Assembly (NCBI RefSeq): GCF_016865235.1
Contig: NZ_CP064030.1
Location: 3,162,001 to 3,226,000, forward strand
DNA: 64,000 bases
From: Dyella caseinilytica
Lineage (GTDB): Bacteria; Pseudomonadota; Gammaproteobacteria; Xanthomonadales; Rhodanobacteraceae
Reading direction: 5' to 3'
In this document: positions 35,925 to 44,702 of the stretch, piece by piece
How the letters are laid out: each line of letters begins with the position of its first letter
Numbering within the stretch: the first letter of the stretch is position 1
The notes under the pieces: model-generated
What the model was told of the DNA's origin: nothing
Database searches by the model: none
Seen by the model: only the letters and a program-made list of their open reading frames with translations
Made by a program: the position numbers and the translations under genes

Positions 35925-36038
35925 CGCAGTCTCCGGTAAAACCAGCATTCTACCGCCAGGGCGTTGCCGCACCGCAGATTGACGCCCGCTCATAGCAGGT
36001 ATTGACTAGAGCTGTCTCCATTCCCCGCAGTGAGACTT

Positions 36039-37553
36039 ATGCGCAGCTGGATTGCCCCGCTTTTGCTGGTGCCGATGTTGTGCCTTGCCTCCGGCCAGAC
36101 GTGGTCGGAGACGAACACGTCTCCGACCGACACCACCTGGATGACCGTTCTGCTCAACGGCCACAAGATCGGCCGCCAGGAAATCCAGCGCCAACTCATC
36201 GGCAACACCGTGGTCACCACGGAAACCCTGGTCATGGATGTCACGCGAAACGGCCAGACGGTTCCGTACACCAATATCAGCCGCAGTGTGGAAACGGCCG
36301 ATGGCAAGCCGCTCAGCTTCAGCATGCGCACCAACATCTCGGCCAACGAAACCGCCATCGACGGCACGCTGCAGCCAGACGGCCAACTGCAGTTGATCAT
36401 CAACGTCGGCGGCGATACGCGCCAGACCGTTACCGCGTGGCCGGCAGATGCCGTACTGGCCGAAGGACAACGGCAAGCCATGCTCGCCGCCAGCCAGCAT
36501 CCCGGGCAGGTCTACCCCCTGCGGATCTACAACCAGGCCAGCCAGCAAGCGATGGACCTGTCCGTGGATGTGCTGGGCCAGGAACGCGTGAGCTTTCCCA
36601 ATCACGTGGAAACTCTCAGCCACCAGCGTGAAACGCTAAGCCGCCCCAGCGGTTCGCAAGAGGTGGATCTGTGGCTGGACGCCCAAGGCAATATCCGCAA
36701 GGGCTCGCTCTCGATGCTTGGACAACCCTTGGACATGATCGCCTGTGACCAAGCTTGCGCCACCGCGCCCGGCGAAAGCCTGGACATGATGGATTCGGCT
36801 CTGATTGATTCGCCTCGTCTGTTGACGCCCGACATGCTCAACGACTATCTGACTTACCGCGTTCACATCAACAACAAAGAGATGGTGCGGCCGTTCATCA
36901 ATACGGATGAGCAGGACGTCACCGACCTGGGTCATGGCGAATGGCAGATCAATGTCTACCGTAGCGTGATCGATAGCCATGACCCACCCACAGCTGCGGA
37001 CACAGCACCCAATGCGTGGCTGCAATCGGATTCCCCCATCATCCGCGAGCTCGCTGATACCGCCGCCGGCGACGCCATCAGCAAAGAACACGTGATGGGC
37101 AAACTGAGCGCGTTCGTCAACCGCTACCTTTCTCAGCATGGACTGGATATCGGCTACGCCTCCGCGCTGGAAGTGGCGCGCAACCGCAAGGGCAATTGCA
37201 TGGAATACGCTGTGTTGCTTGCCGCCATGGCGCGAGCGGAACACATCCCTGCCCGCGTGGTGGTTGGCATGATCTACACCGACCGTTACGGCCACAAATC
37301 CCGCGTGTTCGTGCCGCATGCCTGGGTGATGGCGTGGATCAGGGACCGCTGGCACAGCTTCGACCCGGCCGCAACGCATTTCGACACCGGTCATATCGCG
37401 CTGGACAGCAGCGACGGCAATCCGTGGCACTTCTTCAACGCCACCAGCGAATTGGGCGACATCCAGATCGACTCCGTAAACACCTTTTCAGAGATCTACA
37501 ACCACTCCGGCGGCGCGGCGGTGCCGAACGGCGGGGGCGGCGCGGGGCGCTGA
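36039..37553 (+). CDS. Exported transglutaminase-like protein
   Basis: A 504-residue protein with a signal peptide (about residues 1-22). The C-terminal transglutaminase-like core has the expected triad: Cys near 387 (KGNCMEYAVLLAAMARAEHIPARVV), His near 427 (FVPHAWVM) and Asp near 443 (SFDPAA). Residues 25-330 are beta-rich and unassigned. Such cores can act as periplasmic proteases or crosslinking enzymes. GTG at 36030 is an alternative start; ATG 36039 begins the signal peptide. It ends 86 bases before the SPFH gene, with an independent promoter between them. Confidence 0.85.
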   Translation: MRSWIAPLLLVPMLCLASGQTWSETNTSPTDTTWMTVLLNGHKIGRQEIQRQLIGNTVVTTETLVMDVTRNGQTVPYTNISRSVETADGKPLSFSMRTNISANETAIDGTLQPDGQLQLIINVGGDTRQTVTAWPADAVLAEGQRQAMLAASQHPGQVYPLRIYNQASQQAMDLSVDVLGQERVSFPNHVETLSHQRETLSRPSGSQEVDLWLDAQGNIRKGSLSMLGQPLDMIACDQACATAPGESLDMMDSALIDSPRLLTPDMLNDYLTYRVHINNKEMVRPFINTDEQDVTDLGHGEWQINVYRSVIDSHDPPTAADTAPNAWLQSDSPIIRELADTAAGDAISKEHVMGKLSAFVNRYLSQHGLDIGYASALEVARNRKGNCMEYAVLLAAMARAEHIPARVVVGMIYTDRYGHKSRVFVPHAWVMAWIRDRWHSFDPAATHFDTGHIALDSSDGNPWHFFNATSELGDIQIDSVNTFSEIYNHSGGAAVPNGGGGAGR

Positions 37554-37585
37554 CATCCGACCCTCGACCTGGCTCGACCCGGCAC

Positions 37586-37614
37586 TTGAATTAGATATCA
37601 TATTGATATCTAAT
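37586..37614 (+). promoter_or_regulatory. Promoter with a perfect palindromic operator ahead of the SPFH-RHH genes
   Basis: A -35 box TTGAAT (37586-37591) and a -10 box TCTAAT (37609-37614) are 17 bases apart. The spacer is filled by a perfect inverted repeat, TTAGATATCA (37591-37600) and TGATATCTAA (37604-37613) around TAT. A repressor bound here would block RNA polymerase directly. The ribbon-helix-helix protein encoded downstream is the obvious candidate for autorepression (inference). The AT-rich site stands out from its GC-rich surroundings. Confidence 0.75.
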
Positions 37615-37639
37615 TTTCTCAACTTTGGAGGGTTGAGCC

Positions 37640-38506
37640 ATGAACGAACGAACGGGATTTTCGATCGCCGGCATTCCATTCATCTTTGTCTGCCTGCTGC
37701 TGGCAGCGCTGGGGCTTGTTCTTGAACTCAGCGCGGCGAGCACCGGGCAAGCCGGGCTTCTCGCCCTGGGCATCGTCATCCACGTGTTTACCGTCTGGCT
37801 GACCAAGGGCTTTTTCCAGGTCGCCCCCAACGAGGGGCTGGTCATGCAGCTGTTCGGCAAATACGCGGGTACGGTGCGCCACGAAGGACTACGCTGGACC
37901 AACCCGTTCTATAGCCGCCGCCGCGTTTCACTGCGTGTGCGCAACTTCGAAAGCGGCAAGCTGAAGGTCAACGACAACGATGGCAATCCGATCGAGATTG
38001 CCGCGGTTGTCGTGTGGCAAGTCGTGGATACGGCCGAAGCCGTATTCTGCGTCGACGACTACGAAAATTTCGTGCACATCCAGAGTGAATCCGCCTTACG
38101 CCAGATGGCGCAAAGCTATCCCTACGATGCGCATGACGATGGCAAACCCTCGCTGCGCAGCCACGGCGAGGATATCAACAATCACTTGCGCGATGAAATC
38201 CAGGCGCGCCTGGGCAAGGCCGGCGTGCAAGTGACGGAAGCACGCATCAGCCATCTCGCTTATGCACAGGAAATCGCCCAGGCCATGCTGCAACGGCAAC
38301 AAGCCAGCGCCATCATCGCGGCACGCGAGCGCATCGTCCAGGGCGCCGTCGGCATCGTTGCCATGGCGCTGGACAAGCTGCGCGCCCAAGGCGTAGTCGA
38401 ACTGGACGAAGAGCGCAAAGCCGCGATGGTGAGCAACCTGTTGGTCGTGCTGTGCGGCGAACGCGGCACGCAGCCGGTGCTCAACACAGGCACGCTGTAC
38501 AATTGA
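37640..38506 (+). CDS. SPFH/Band-7 domain membrane protein
   Basis: A 288-residue protein with two N-terminal hydrophobic segments (about residues 8-30 and 38-54) and an SPFH (stomatin/prohibitin/flotillin) domain from about 58 (TKGFFQVAPNEGLVMQLFGKYAGTVRHEGLRWTNPF) to about 250, with a coiled-coil-prone stretch around 215-240. SPFH proteins form oligomeric membrane scaffolds that control proteases or stress responses. GGAGGG lies 7 bases before the ATG. It is followed after 7 bases by a small ribbon-helix-helix gene, an arrangement pointing to a self-regulated two-gene module. Confidence 0.9.
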   Translation: MNERTGFSIAGIPFIFVCLLLAALGLVLELSAASTGQAGLLALGIVIHVFTVWLTKGFFQVAPNEGLVMQLFGKYAGTVRHEGLRWTNPFYSRRRVSLRVRNFESGKLKVNDNDGNPIEIAAVVVWQVVDTAEAVFCVDDYENFVHIQSESALRQMAQSYPYDAHDDGKPSLRSHGEDINNHLRDEIQARLGKAGVQVTEARISHLAYAQEIAQAMLQRQQASAIIAARERIVQGAVGIVAMALDKLRAQGVVELDEERKAAMVSNLLVVLCGERGTQPVLNTGTLYN

Positions 38507-38513
38507 CGGCAGC

Positions 38514-38705
38514 ATGGCAGCCGAGAAAAAAGCCTATCCCCTGCGCATCAGCGCAACCGTCCTCGAAGCCATGCAACACTGGGCTGATGACGAGTTGCGC
38601 AGCGTCAATGCACAGATCGAATATGTGCTGCGGGAAGCGCTGCATAAGAACGGCCGTCTTAAACCTGGCAAGGTGAAGCCGCTGGTCGATGATGAGAATG
38701 GCTGA
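38514..38705 (+). CDS. Ribbon-helix-helix (Arc-like) DNA-binding protein
   Basis: A 63-residue protein with the RHH pattern: a short strand (YPLRI, 8-12), helix 1 (ATVLEAMQHWADDE, 14-27) and helix 2 (SVNAQIEYVLREAL, 30-43), then a charged tail. Arc/MetJ-like dimers insert the strands into the major groove of palindromic DNA. It starts 7 bases after the SPFH stop and is probably co-transcribed. The perfect palindrome in the promoter at 37591-37613 is a plausible target. No toxin gene is adjacent, so this is not an obvious toxin-antitoxin pair. Confidence 0.82.
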   Translation: MAAEKKAYPLRISATVLEAMQHWADDELRSVNAQIEYVLREALHKNGRLKPGKVKPLVDDENG

Positions 38706-38719
38706 GGCGCGAGCGGGTG

Positions 38720-39094
38720 TTAACCGCTGCGCTTTAGCGACAGTCCCAGCGCCAGCCATCCAATGATGAACGCCACGCCGCCAAAAGGCGTCGCGACGCC
38801 CACCCACCGTGGCGCACCGAGTGCCAGCCCATACAGACTTCCGCTAAACAGCACGATACCCAATGCCAGCGTCCACACCGCCACGCGAGCGGCCTTGCCT
38901 TGGCCGCAAGCCACGGCGATAGCCAGCGCCAGTGCATGCCAGAAGTGATAGTCCACCGCGGTATGCCATAACTCGCGGTGCGCGTCGTCGAGCACGTTGC
39001 GCAAACCGTGCGCGCCGAAAGCCCCCAGCAGCACCGCGCTGGCGCCAGCCACGCCGACGAGCCATCCATTCGGGACAGAGACACTTTGTCGCAT
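38720..39094 (-). CDS. DUF423 small membrane protein
   Basis: A 124-residue protein with four hydrophobic segments. The family hallmark AGASAVLLGAFGAHGLRN (about 16-33) is followed by HFWHALALA and FSGSLYGLAL, as in YwdK/YgdD-type DUF423 proteins. Inner membrane, function unknown. It is divergent from the SCO gene with 79 bases between starts. The start at 39094 gives the usual family length. Confidence 0.88.
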   Translation of the reverse strand: MRQSVSVPNGWLVGVAGASAVLLGAFGAHGLRNVLDDAHRELWHTAVDYHFWHALALAIAVACGQGKAARVAVWTLALGIVLFSGSLYGLALGAPRWVGVATPFGGVAFIIGWLALGLSLKRSG

Positions 39095-39173
39095 AAAGAG
39101 TGTTTCCCGCAGCAAGAGAACGATACCGGGCGCGCGTGGCGTATGCTTTGCGAACCCACCACAGGATTCTTGC

Positions 39174-39791
39174 ATGAAGTGTTCGCGTCTGCTCCGGCTG
39201 GTCATCCTGTCATTTGCAGTCGCGGCAAGCGCATTGCTCGCAGCGTGCAACAAGGACGCGCAACAGCCCTGGCAACTGACGGATATTTCCGGGCACATGC
39301 CAGATCTCGCGTTCCGGCTTACCGATGACCATGGCCAGACCGTCACGGCAGCCGACTATCGCGGCAAGATCACCCTGCTCTATTTCGGCTACACCCATTG
39401 CCCCGACGTCTGTCCGCTGACACTGGCACATCTGCACGTGGTGATGCAGCGACTGGGCAAGCTTGCCGATCATGTGCGCATTCTTTTCGTCACCGTCGAC
39501 CCGGCACGCGACACGCCGGCGGTGCTGCACGATTACGTGAATGCCTTCGATCCACGCGCTGTTGGCCTGACCGGCGCGCCTGCCGATATTGAAGCGCTGA
39601 CAAAACGCTATCGCGCCGCCTTTACGCGCGAACCTGGCAAGAGCGATGACAGTTACGACGTCAGCCACAGTTCCGGCATCTACATTTTTGATGCAAGCGG
39701 CAAGGCCCGATTGTTGGCCACGCCGGCCGATGGACAGGATAAATTGACGCACGATTTGCAGTTGTTGTTGAGCTCGGGCGGCGCGCCATGA
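39174..39791 (+). CDS. SCO1/SenC-family copper chaperone, lipoprotein
   Basis: A 205-residue thioredoxin-fold protein. The signal peptide ends in lipobox LLAAC (Cys25), the copper site is CPDVC (Cys76, Cys80), and the third ligand is His165 (DVSHSS). It would deliver copper to the CuA site of cytochrome c oxidase from the periplasmic side. The stop overlaps the ATG of the PCu(A)C gene as ATGA, so the two are co-translated. The start at 39174 begins the lipoprotein signal. Confidence 0.93.
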   Translation: MKCSRLLRLVILSFAVAASALLAACNKDAQQPWQLTDISGHMPDLAFRLTDDHGQTVTAADYRGKITLLYFGYTHCPDVCPLTLAHLHVVMQRLGKLADHVRILFVTVDPARDTPAVLHDYVNAFDPRAVGLTGAPADIEALTKRYRAAFTREPGKSDDSYDVSHSSGIYIFDASGKARLLATPADGQDKLTHDLQLLLSSGGAP

Positions 39792-40243
39792 AAATGCAGT
39801 ATCTGTCTGTATTGCTCCTCATGAGCCTGTTGCCCGTTGCCAATCTGCAAGCGAGCCAGGCCGATCATGTCACTGCTACCCACGCTTGGATCCGTCTGCT
39901 GCCTGCCAACCTGCCAGCAAGCGGCTATGTGATGCTGCAAAACATGGGCACATCTACCGCGGTGCTTGTTTCCGCGCATAGCACGACGTATGCCTCAGTC
40001 ATGCTGCATGAAAGCACGACAGGCAGCGGAGGCATGAGCAGCATGAATGCGGTGGGTAAGCTGGCGATTCCAGCACAAGGCAAGGCCGAACTTGCGCCGG
40101 CTGGCTATCATCTGATGCTCGAACATGCCAGCCACATGATCAAGGCTGGCGATACCGTCGGTATTACGCTGGACTTTGCCGACGGGAGCCAGCTTCCCGT
40201 GCAGTTTCTGGTGCGGCCGGCCAACGCTGCCGACCCCAATTAG
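39788..40243 (+). CDS. Periplasmic copper chaperone PCu(A)C
   Basis: A 151-residue protein with a signal peptide (about residues 1-25). The copper motif H(M)X10MX21HXM appears as His74, Met86, His108 and Met110 with correct spacing, the second position being Glu rather than Met. PCu(A)C passes Cu(I) to SCO or directly to the oxidase CuA centre. It overlaps the upstream SCO gene by 4 bases, so partner and function agree. Confidence 0.93.
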   Translation: MKMQYLSVLLLMSLLPVANLQASQADHVTATHAWIRLLPANLPASGYVMLQNMGTSTAVLVSAHSTTYASVMLHESTTGSGGMSSMNAVGKLAIPAQGKAELAPAGYHLMLEHASHMIKAGDTVGITLDFADGSQLPVQFLVRPANAADPN

Positions 40244-40302
40244 GCCGATCGTCCAAAGAAGAAGTGTTGCTCACAAGGCTCGCCGGCGGATAATGGTGGG
40301 TG

Positions 40303-41073
40303 ATGCGCATCTTTGCGATTTCCGATCTTCATCTCGACTACGCTCCCAATCGCGACTGGGTAGCGCAGCTGTCGCGCCATGATTATCAAAACGACACCCT
40401 GATACTCGCAGGCGACATCTCTGATCGGCTTGCGCTGCTGGCTGATGGTTTCGAAGCGCTCGTGCGTCGCTTCTCTGCCGTGCTCTACGTGCCTGGCAAT
40501 CACGACCTGTGGGTGCACCGGGAAGGTATGCACGATTCATTCGAGAAATTCGACGCGGTTCGTCGCCTGGCGAACGAGCAAGGTATTCGCATGACGCCTT
40601 ATCGCAAGGAGGGCCTGGCGATCGTTCCTATGTTCGGCTGGTACGACTATTCCTTCGGCATACCGAGCGACTATCTCAGAGGCGCATGGGCCGATTACCG
40701 CGCCTGCCGCTGGCCTCATGGTTATGACGACCAGGCCGTGACGCGCTGGTTTGTCGAGCGCAATCCTTCCGCGTCGTCACCCGAGTTGGCTGACGCCACC
40801 ACGGTCATCACCTTCTCGCACTTTCTTCCGCGTATCGATCTGATGCCGGAACGTATCCCCGAAAAACACCGTAGGCTGTACCCGATTCTCGGCACCACAC
40901 AGCTCGATACACAGATCAGACAGCTTGGCAGCAGCCTGCACATTTATGGGCACAGTCACGTCAACCGGCGCGTCACCATCGACGGCATTACGTATATCAA
41001 CAACGCGTACGGCTATCCCTCGGAAGCGCACTTCACGTCGCGCGAGCTGATGCAGGTGTATTCCGTTGCGTGA
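40303..41073 (+). CDS. Calcineurin-like metallophosphoesterase
   Basis: A 256-residue metallophosphoesterase with the standard motifs in order: ISDLHLDY (Asp8, His10), LAGDISDR, VPGNHDLWV (about 65-73), SHFLPR and YGHSHVNR. Two metal ions are expected; the phosphoester substrate is unknown. A GTG at 40300 is immediately upstream, but ATG 40303 is preferred. It follows the PCu(A)C gene by 59 bases and ends directly next to the convergent ctaG-like gene. Confidence 0.88.
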   Translation: MRIFAISDLHLDYAPNRDWVAQLSRHDYQNDTLILAGDISDRLALLADGFEALVRRFSAVLYVPGNHDLWVHREGMHDSFEKFDAVRRLANEQGIRMTPYRKEGLAIVPMFGWYDYSFGIPSDYLRGAWADYRACRWPHGYDDQAVTRWFVERNPSASSPELADATTVITFSHFLPRIDLMPERIPEKHRRLYPILGTTQLDTQIRQLGSSLHIYGHSHVNRRVTIDGITYINNAYGYPSEAHFTSRELMQVYSVA

Positions 41074-41961
41074 TCAGCCCGGTCCGGCAATCGGGATCGT
41101 CTTGGCTTGTTGCGATCGCCTGGCACTGGACTGGCGGCGAATGCGGCCACTGCGCGACAACCGCAGCCATTGGCGCATGGCCAGCAACCCGCCGATGGTC
41201 TCAATGGTCGCAGCGGGCACCCAGATGATGATGCCGCCGATCAACTGTCCGGTGAATACATTGAAATTGAAGGCGCGCCCGCAGATTTCGAAGATCGGAT
41301 AGAGATCAGCCTTGGAAAAAGTGATGATCGCACCCGCCAGGATCTGGGGCGTCATGGTGATGCCTGGGGAAAGCACGCGCAGGCCCGGAATCATTCGTCC
41401 CGGCGGACGCGGACGATGATCGAGCACCAACCACCAGTAGACGAAGCCGCTGATGATCATCGACCAGTTCATGATGCGGTAGACACGCCAGTCGAGCATC
41501 GCCATCGTCTGCATCGACGGCACCAACCAGATCAGGATGAACACTACGAACAAGATGGTCGCCACAGCTGGATTGAGCAACACTGCACTGACCAGGCGCC
41601 AAGGCCAACTACGTAATGCCGGACGCAGTGCATGCACGCGCCAGCTCAACGGCAAGCCCGCGCGTAATACGCAACCGGGATAAGAGGCCATGATCACCAG
41701 CGGCGCCAGATGATGCAGCAGCAGTTGCTGGATGCGATGCATGAAAAACTCATGCTCGGCATAGAAATCGAAATAGGTTTGCAGGCACAGGTAGACCATC
41801 GCCATGCCCGACCAGAATGCCAGCCGCCGCCCGGTACTTACCTTCAGCTTGCGGCAGCCGCGCCAATACACCACGCATGCTGCAAGGAAGCTCGCGAGAA
41901 ACACCCACGAGAACTCCCAGGGAACGATCCATTTCAGCAACACGGCGATCATCGATCCCAC
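41074..41961 (-). CDS. CtaG-like cytochrome c oxidase assembly membrane protein
   Basis: A 295-residue inner-membrane protein with about seven hydrophobic segments and the caa3_CtaG family pattern (HEFFMHRIQQLLLHHLAPLVIMASYPG, about 72-98; FVYWWLVLDHRPRP; PQILAGAIITF). Family members help assemble caa3/aa3-type oxidase, probably by handling copper. It is convergent with the SCO-PCu(A)C-phosphoesterase group, so oxidase copper delivery genes sit on both sides of 41073. Confidence 0.86.
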   Translation of the reverse strand: MGSMIAVLLKWIVPWEFSWVFLASFLAACVVYWRGCRKLKVSTGRRLAFWSGMAMVYLCLQTYFDFYAEHEFFMHRIQQLLLHHLAPLVIMASYPGCVLRAGLPLSWRVHALRPALRSWPWRLVSAVLLNPAVATILFVVFILIWLVPSMQTMAMLDWRVYRIMNWSMIISGFVYWWLVLDHRPRPPGRMIPGLRVLSPGITMTPQILAGAIITFSKADLYPIFEICGRAFNFNVFTGQLIGGIIIWVPAATIETIGGLLAMRQWLRLSRSGRIRRQSSARRSQQAKTIPIAGPG

Positions 41962-42044
41962 TTCCCCCTCGGCGGAGACGGCTACCCAGCTTAATTCAGG
42001 GGATAACCCGTCTCATGTCATGACCTTGCGGCATATTGCCACCA

Positions 42045-43964
42045 TCACGCCCGCTTGCGCCGGTTGCGCCGCGTGCGCCGCCAGCCGTAGAGCAGGCCGG
42101 CAATAGTGATCAACCCCGGCAATACCACGATATTGAGCACCTTCAGGCGCGTGCCCAGGGCATCGATCTCGGCATTGAGCTGGTGTTGCACATCACGCAA
42201 CTCCTTGCTGATCGCCAACTGACGCTGCAGGAACTGCTCGATCTCCTTTCGTTGTTCGGCAGTGGTCGAGGTATCGCTTGCGTCCTTCGCCGGTTGCAAT
42301 TCGCTGAGCCGCCGCTTGGTGTCCGCCAGTTCGTTTTTCAGCTCCTGCTCCTTTTGCAGGAACTTGCGGTCAGCGGCGCGGCGCAGCGCGTCTACACGCG
42401 TAAAGGGCCGCTGCGAGCTGGAACGTCCGCGAATGGACAGCAGCGCTGACGAACCGCTGAGGTTGTCGACCAGGTTGCTGATGAAGTCGCCGTTGTTGGC
42501 GAAGACACTAAACACAGGCTGGCCCAGGAAGTTCTGTGTTTCCCCCCACAGACGGTCGGTCAGCAAATCCGTGTCCGCCACCAGGATCACTTCCTCATTC
42601 GATGGCGACGCTGAAAGATGCCCTGACCGTTTGGCGAATTCCGGGAAGGCGCTGACAAACGGTCCGCGCAGGCGCGCCGCAATCACGTAATTCTGATTCT
42701 GCGGCTGATAGCCCTGCAACAAGGTGGACGGATTGTTGCTGGCGTCGATGACCCGTTGGGTCGGCACAATCTCGGCGTCCGCACTGCTTTGCATCAGCGG
42801 AATCAGCCGTGTGTTCGCGTTCGGCAGCAGATCGAAGTGGCCCGCGGTGGATACGGTCACGCGTTGCAGGCTGGCCGTTACCACATCGTCGCGGTTGAGC
42901 TCCTGCGTACCCAGGCCGAGCATGGCCGGGTGCAAGAGATTCGTGCCGGCCAGCTCAATCGGCAACGCGCGATCGCGATCCAGCACGACCTGGTCCGGAC
43001 TGTACGCGACACCCCAATCGGCAAACAGGCGCGGCAAGTTGGAACTGTGATTGTTGGTGCCCGCCAGCTGGTCTTCCGTGAGCGCCACCGGATCGGACTC
43101 CGCAAAGGGATCGACGAACACGGCCAGATGGCCACCACCCAGTACGTACTGGTCTAGTGCGTATTGCGCGTCAGTAGGCAGATTCTTGGGATGAATCAGC
43201 AGCAGAACCTGGATGTTCTTGTCGATCTTCTTGAGCTTGCTTGCATCCAGTACATCGACGTTGAACAACTGCTGCAACTGCTGCATCACCGCCCACGGCG
43301 CGGTGCCCTGCAAAGGATCGCCCATCACGGGCAGATCCGTCATCACACCGATGAGTGGCTTTTCCGGTTCGCTCAGCTGATACAGCAGCTTGGCGATGTC
43401 GTATTCCAGAAAGGCTTCGCGCGTCTGATCAAAGAAAGGGATCGGCAAGGTGCGATCGACGCTCTTCGCGCTCTTGTCCTGCGGCGTGTCGGGCGTCAAA
43501 TCCGATGGCACGTCACTGGTGGGTTGCCGCGTGGAGCCAACCAGACCGAAGAAAATGCGTTCACCGTTGCCACCGCCGCTCACCGGCGTCAGGCCATTGC
43601 CTTCAGCACTGGCCTCATCATCGGAATAAGGCACCGGATCGACGATCTGCAAGCGGATGCGCCCATGCGAACGCGCCACCATTTCCTGCAGCATCTCGGC
43701 GACACGCTGTTCGTAGCTGCGCAGCTGAGGCATGTCCTTGGTGGCATGCTGGGAGAAATAGAGCGTGAGCCACAGCGGCCGGTGAACGTTGTCGATGATC
43801 TGCCGCGTGCCCGGCGACAACGTATAAAGGTGATCAGTGGTGAGATCGAAGCGCTCCGGCTCCAGCCAGCGGCTGGTGACCAGGGCAAGGCTGCAATAGG
43901 ACACGATCAGCACGATCAGCGCGCTGAACAGGACAGTACGTCGGCGTAGAGTCAAGCGGGCCAT
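42045..43964 (-). CDS. GldG-family ABC transporter auxiliary subunit
   Basis: A 639-residue protein with a membrane helix at each end (about residues 8-30 and 605-628). Between them is a large periplasmic GldG/ABC_transp_aux-like domain (FDLTTDHLYTLSPGTRQIIDNVHRPLWLTLYFS at the start) and a coiled coil (about 515-600, KEQELKNELADTKRRLSEL). It is the last gene of an ATPase-permease-GldG operon and starts 3 bases after the permease stop. In related operons a DUF4340 gene usually follows; none is present here. Substrate unknown. Confidence 0.88.
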   Translation of the reverse strand: MARLTLRRRTVLFSALIVLIVSYCSLALVTSRWLEPERFDLTTDHLYTLSPGTRQIIDNVHRPLWLTLYFSQHATKDMPQLRSYEQRVAEMLQEMVARSHGRIRLQIVDPVPYSDDEASAEGNGLTPVSGGGNGERIFFGLVGSTRQPTSDVPSDLTPDTPQDKSAKSVDRTLPIPFFDQTREAFLEYDIAKLLYQLSEPEKPLIGVMTDLPVMGDPLQGTAPWAVMQQLQQLFNVDVLDASKLKKIDKNIQVLLLIHPKNLPTDAQYALDQYVLGGGHLAVFVDPFAESDPVALTEDQLAGTNNHSSNLPRLFADWGVAYSPDQVVLDRDRALPIELAGTNLLHPAMLGLGTQELNRDDVVTASLQRVTVSTAGHFDLLPNANTRLIPLMQSSADAEIVPTQRVIDASNNPSTLLQGYQPQNQNYVIAARLRGPFVSAFPEFAKRSGHLSASPSNEEVILVADTDLLTDRLWGETQNFLGQPVFSVFANNGDFISNLVDNLSGSSALLSIRGRSSSQRPFTRVDALRRAADRKFLQKEQELKNELADTKRRLSELQPAKDASDTSTTAEQRKEIEQFLQRQLAISKELRDVQHQLNAEIDALGTRLKVLNIVVLPGLITIAGLLYGWRRTRRNRRKRA

Positions 43965-43967
43965 CGT

Positions 43968-44702
43968 TCAATGGCTCCGCTTGAGGTCGAGCACCAGCAC
44001 GCCGGCCGTGAGCCAAGCAGCGATGGTGAGCACGAAGTAGATGATGTCGCGTACATCCAGCACGCCGCGCGCAATCGCTTCGTAGTGCCGCAGCATGGAA
44101 AGATGCGCCACGCCGTTCACGAGCTTGCGTGGCAGCGCACCCTGGAAAAAATCGACCACTTCAGCCTGACCGACAAGGATCAACAGCACGCAAACCACAG
44201 CCGTCAGGATGAACGCCACGACCTGGCTGCTGGTCAGTGTGGATAGGCACGCGCCGATAGCAAGGAACGCACCCGCCATCAGCCAGCTGCCGATATAACC
44301 GGCGACGATGATGCCGTTGTCCGGCGAGCCGAGATAGTTAACGGTGACCCAGATGGGAAAGGTCAGCAGCAAGGCCAGCCCCACGAAGAACCACGCGGCA
44401 AGGAATTTACCGAGCATGGCTTGCCATAGGGTCATCGGCAGGGTCAGCAGCAGTTCCAACGTTCCGGATTTAGCCTCCTCGGCCCATATGCGCATCGATA
44501 CCGCTGGCACGAGGATCAGATAGAGCCAGGGATGCATCACGAAGAACGGTTGCAGGTCCGCGATGCCGCGATCGTAGAAGTCACCGGCATAGAATGTGAG
44601 AATGCCCGCGAGCACTAGAAAGATCACCAGGAACACGTAGGCGACCGGGGTAACGAAATAGCTGCGCAGTTCGCGGCGCATCACGGCCAAGGTTGGACTC
44701 AT
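43968..44702 (-). CDS. ABC-2 type transporter permease
   Basis: A 244-residue permease with about six membrane segments. MSPTLAVMRRELRSYFVTPVAYVFLVIFLVL and AEEAKSGTLELLLTLPMTLWQAMLGK (about 78-103) are typical of GldF/NosY-type ABC-2 permeases. The ATG at 44702 overlaps the ATPase stop (ATGA). A longer frame extending upstream on the same strand lies inside the ATPase gene and is rejected. Confidence 0.92.
   Translation of the reverse strand: MSPTLAVMRRELRSYFVTPVAYVFLVIFLVLAGILTFYAGDFYDRGIADLQPFFVMHPWLYLILVPAVSMRIWAEEAKSGTLELLLTLPMTLWQAMLGKFLAAWFFVGLALLLTFPIWVTVNYLGSPDNGIIVAGYIGSWLMAGAFLAIGACLSTLTSSQVVAFILTAVVCVLLILVGQAEVVDFFQGALPRKLVNGVAHLSMLRHYEAIARGVLDVRDIIYFVLTIAAWLTAGVLVLDLKRSH

Noticed and set aside
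36006..36623. A 205-residue open frame antisense to the transglutaminase-like gene
   Set aside because: Shadow frame; the plus-strand gene has a signal peptide and a complete Cys-His-Asp triad.
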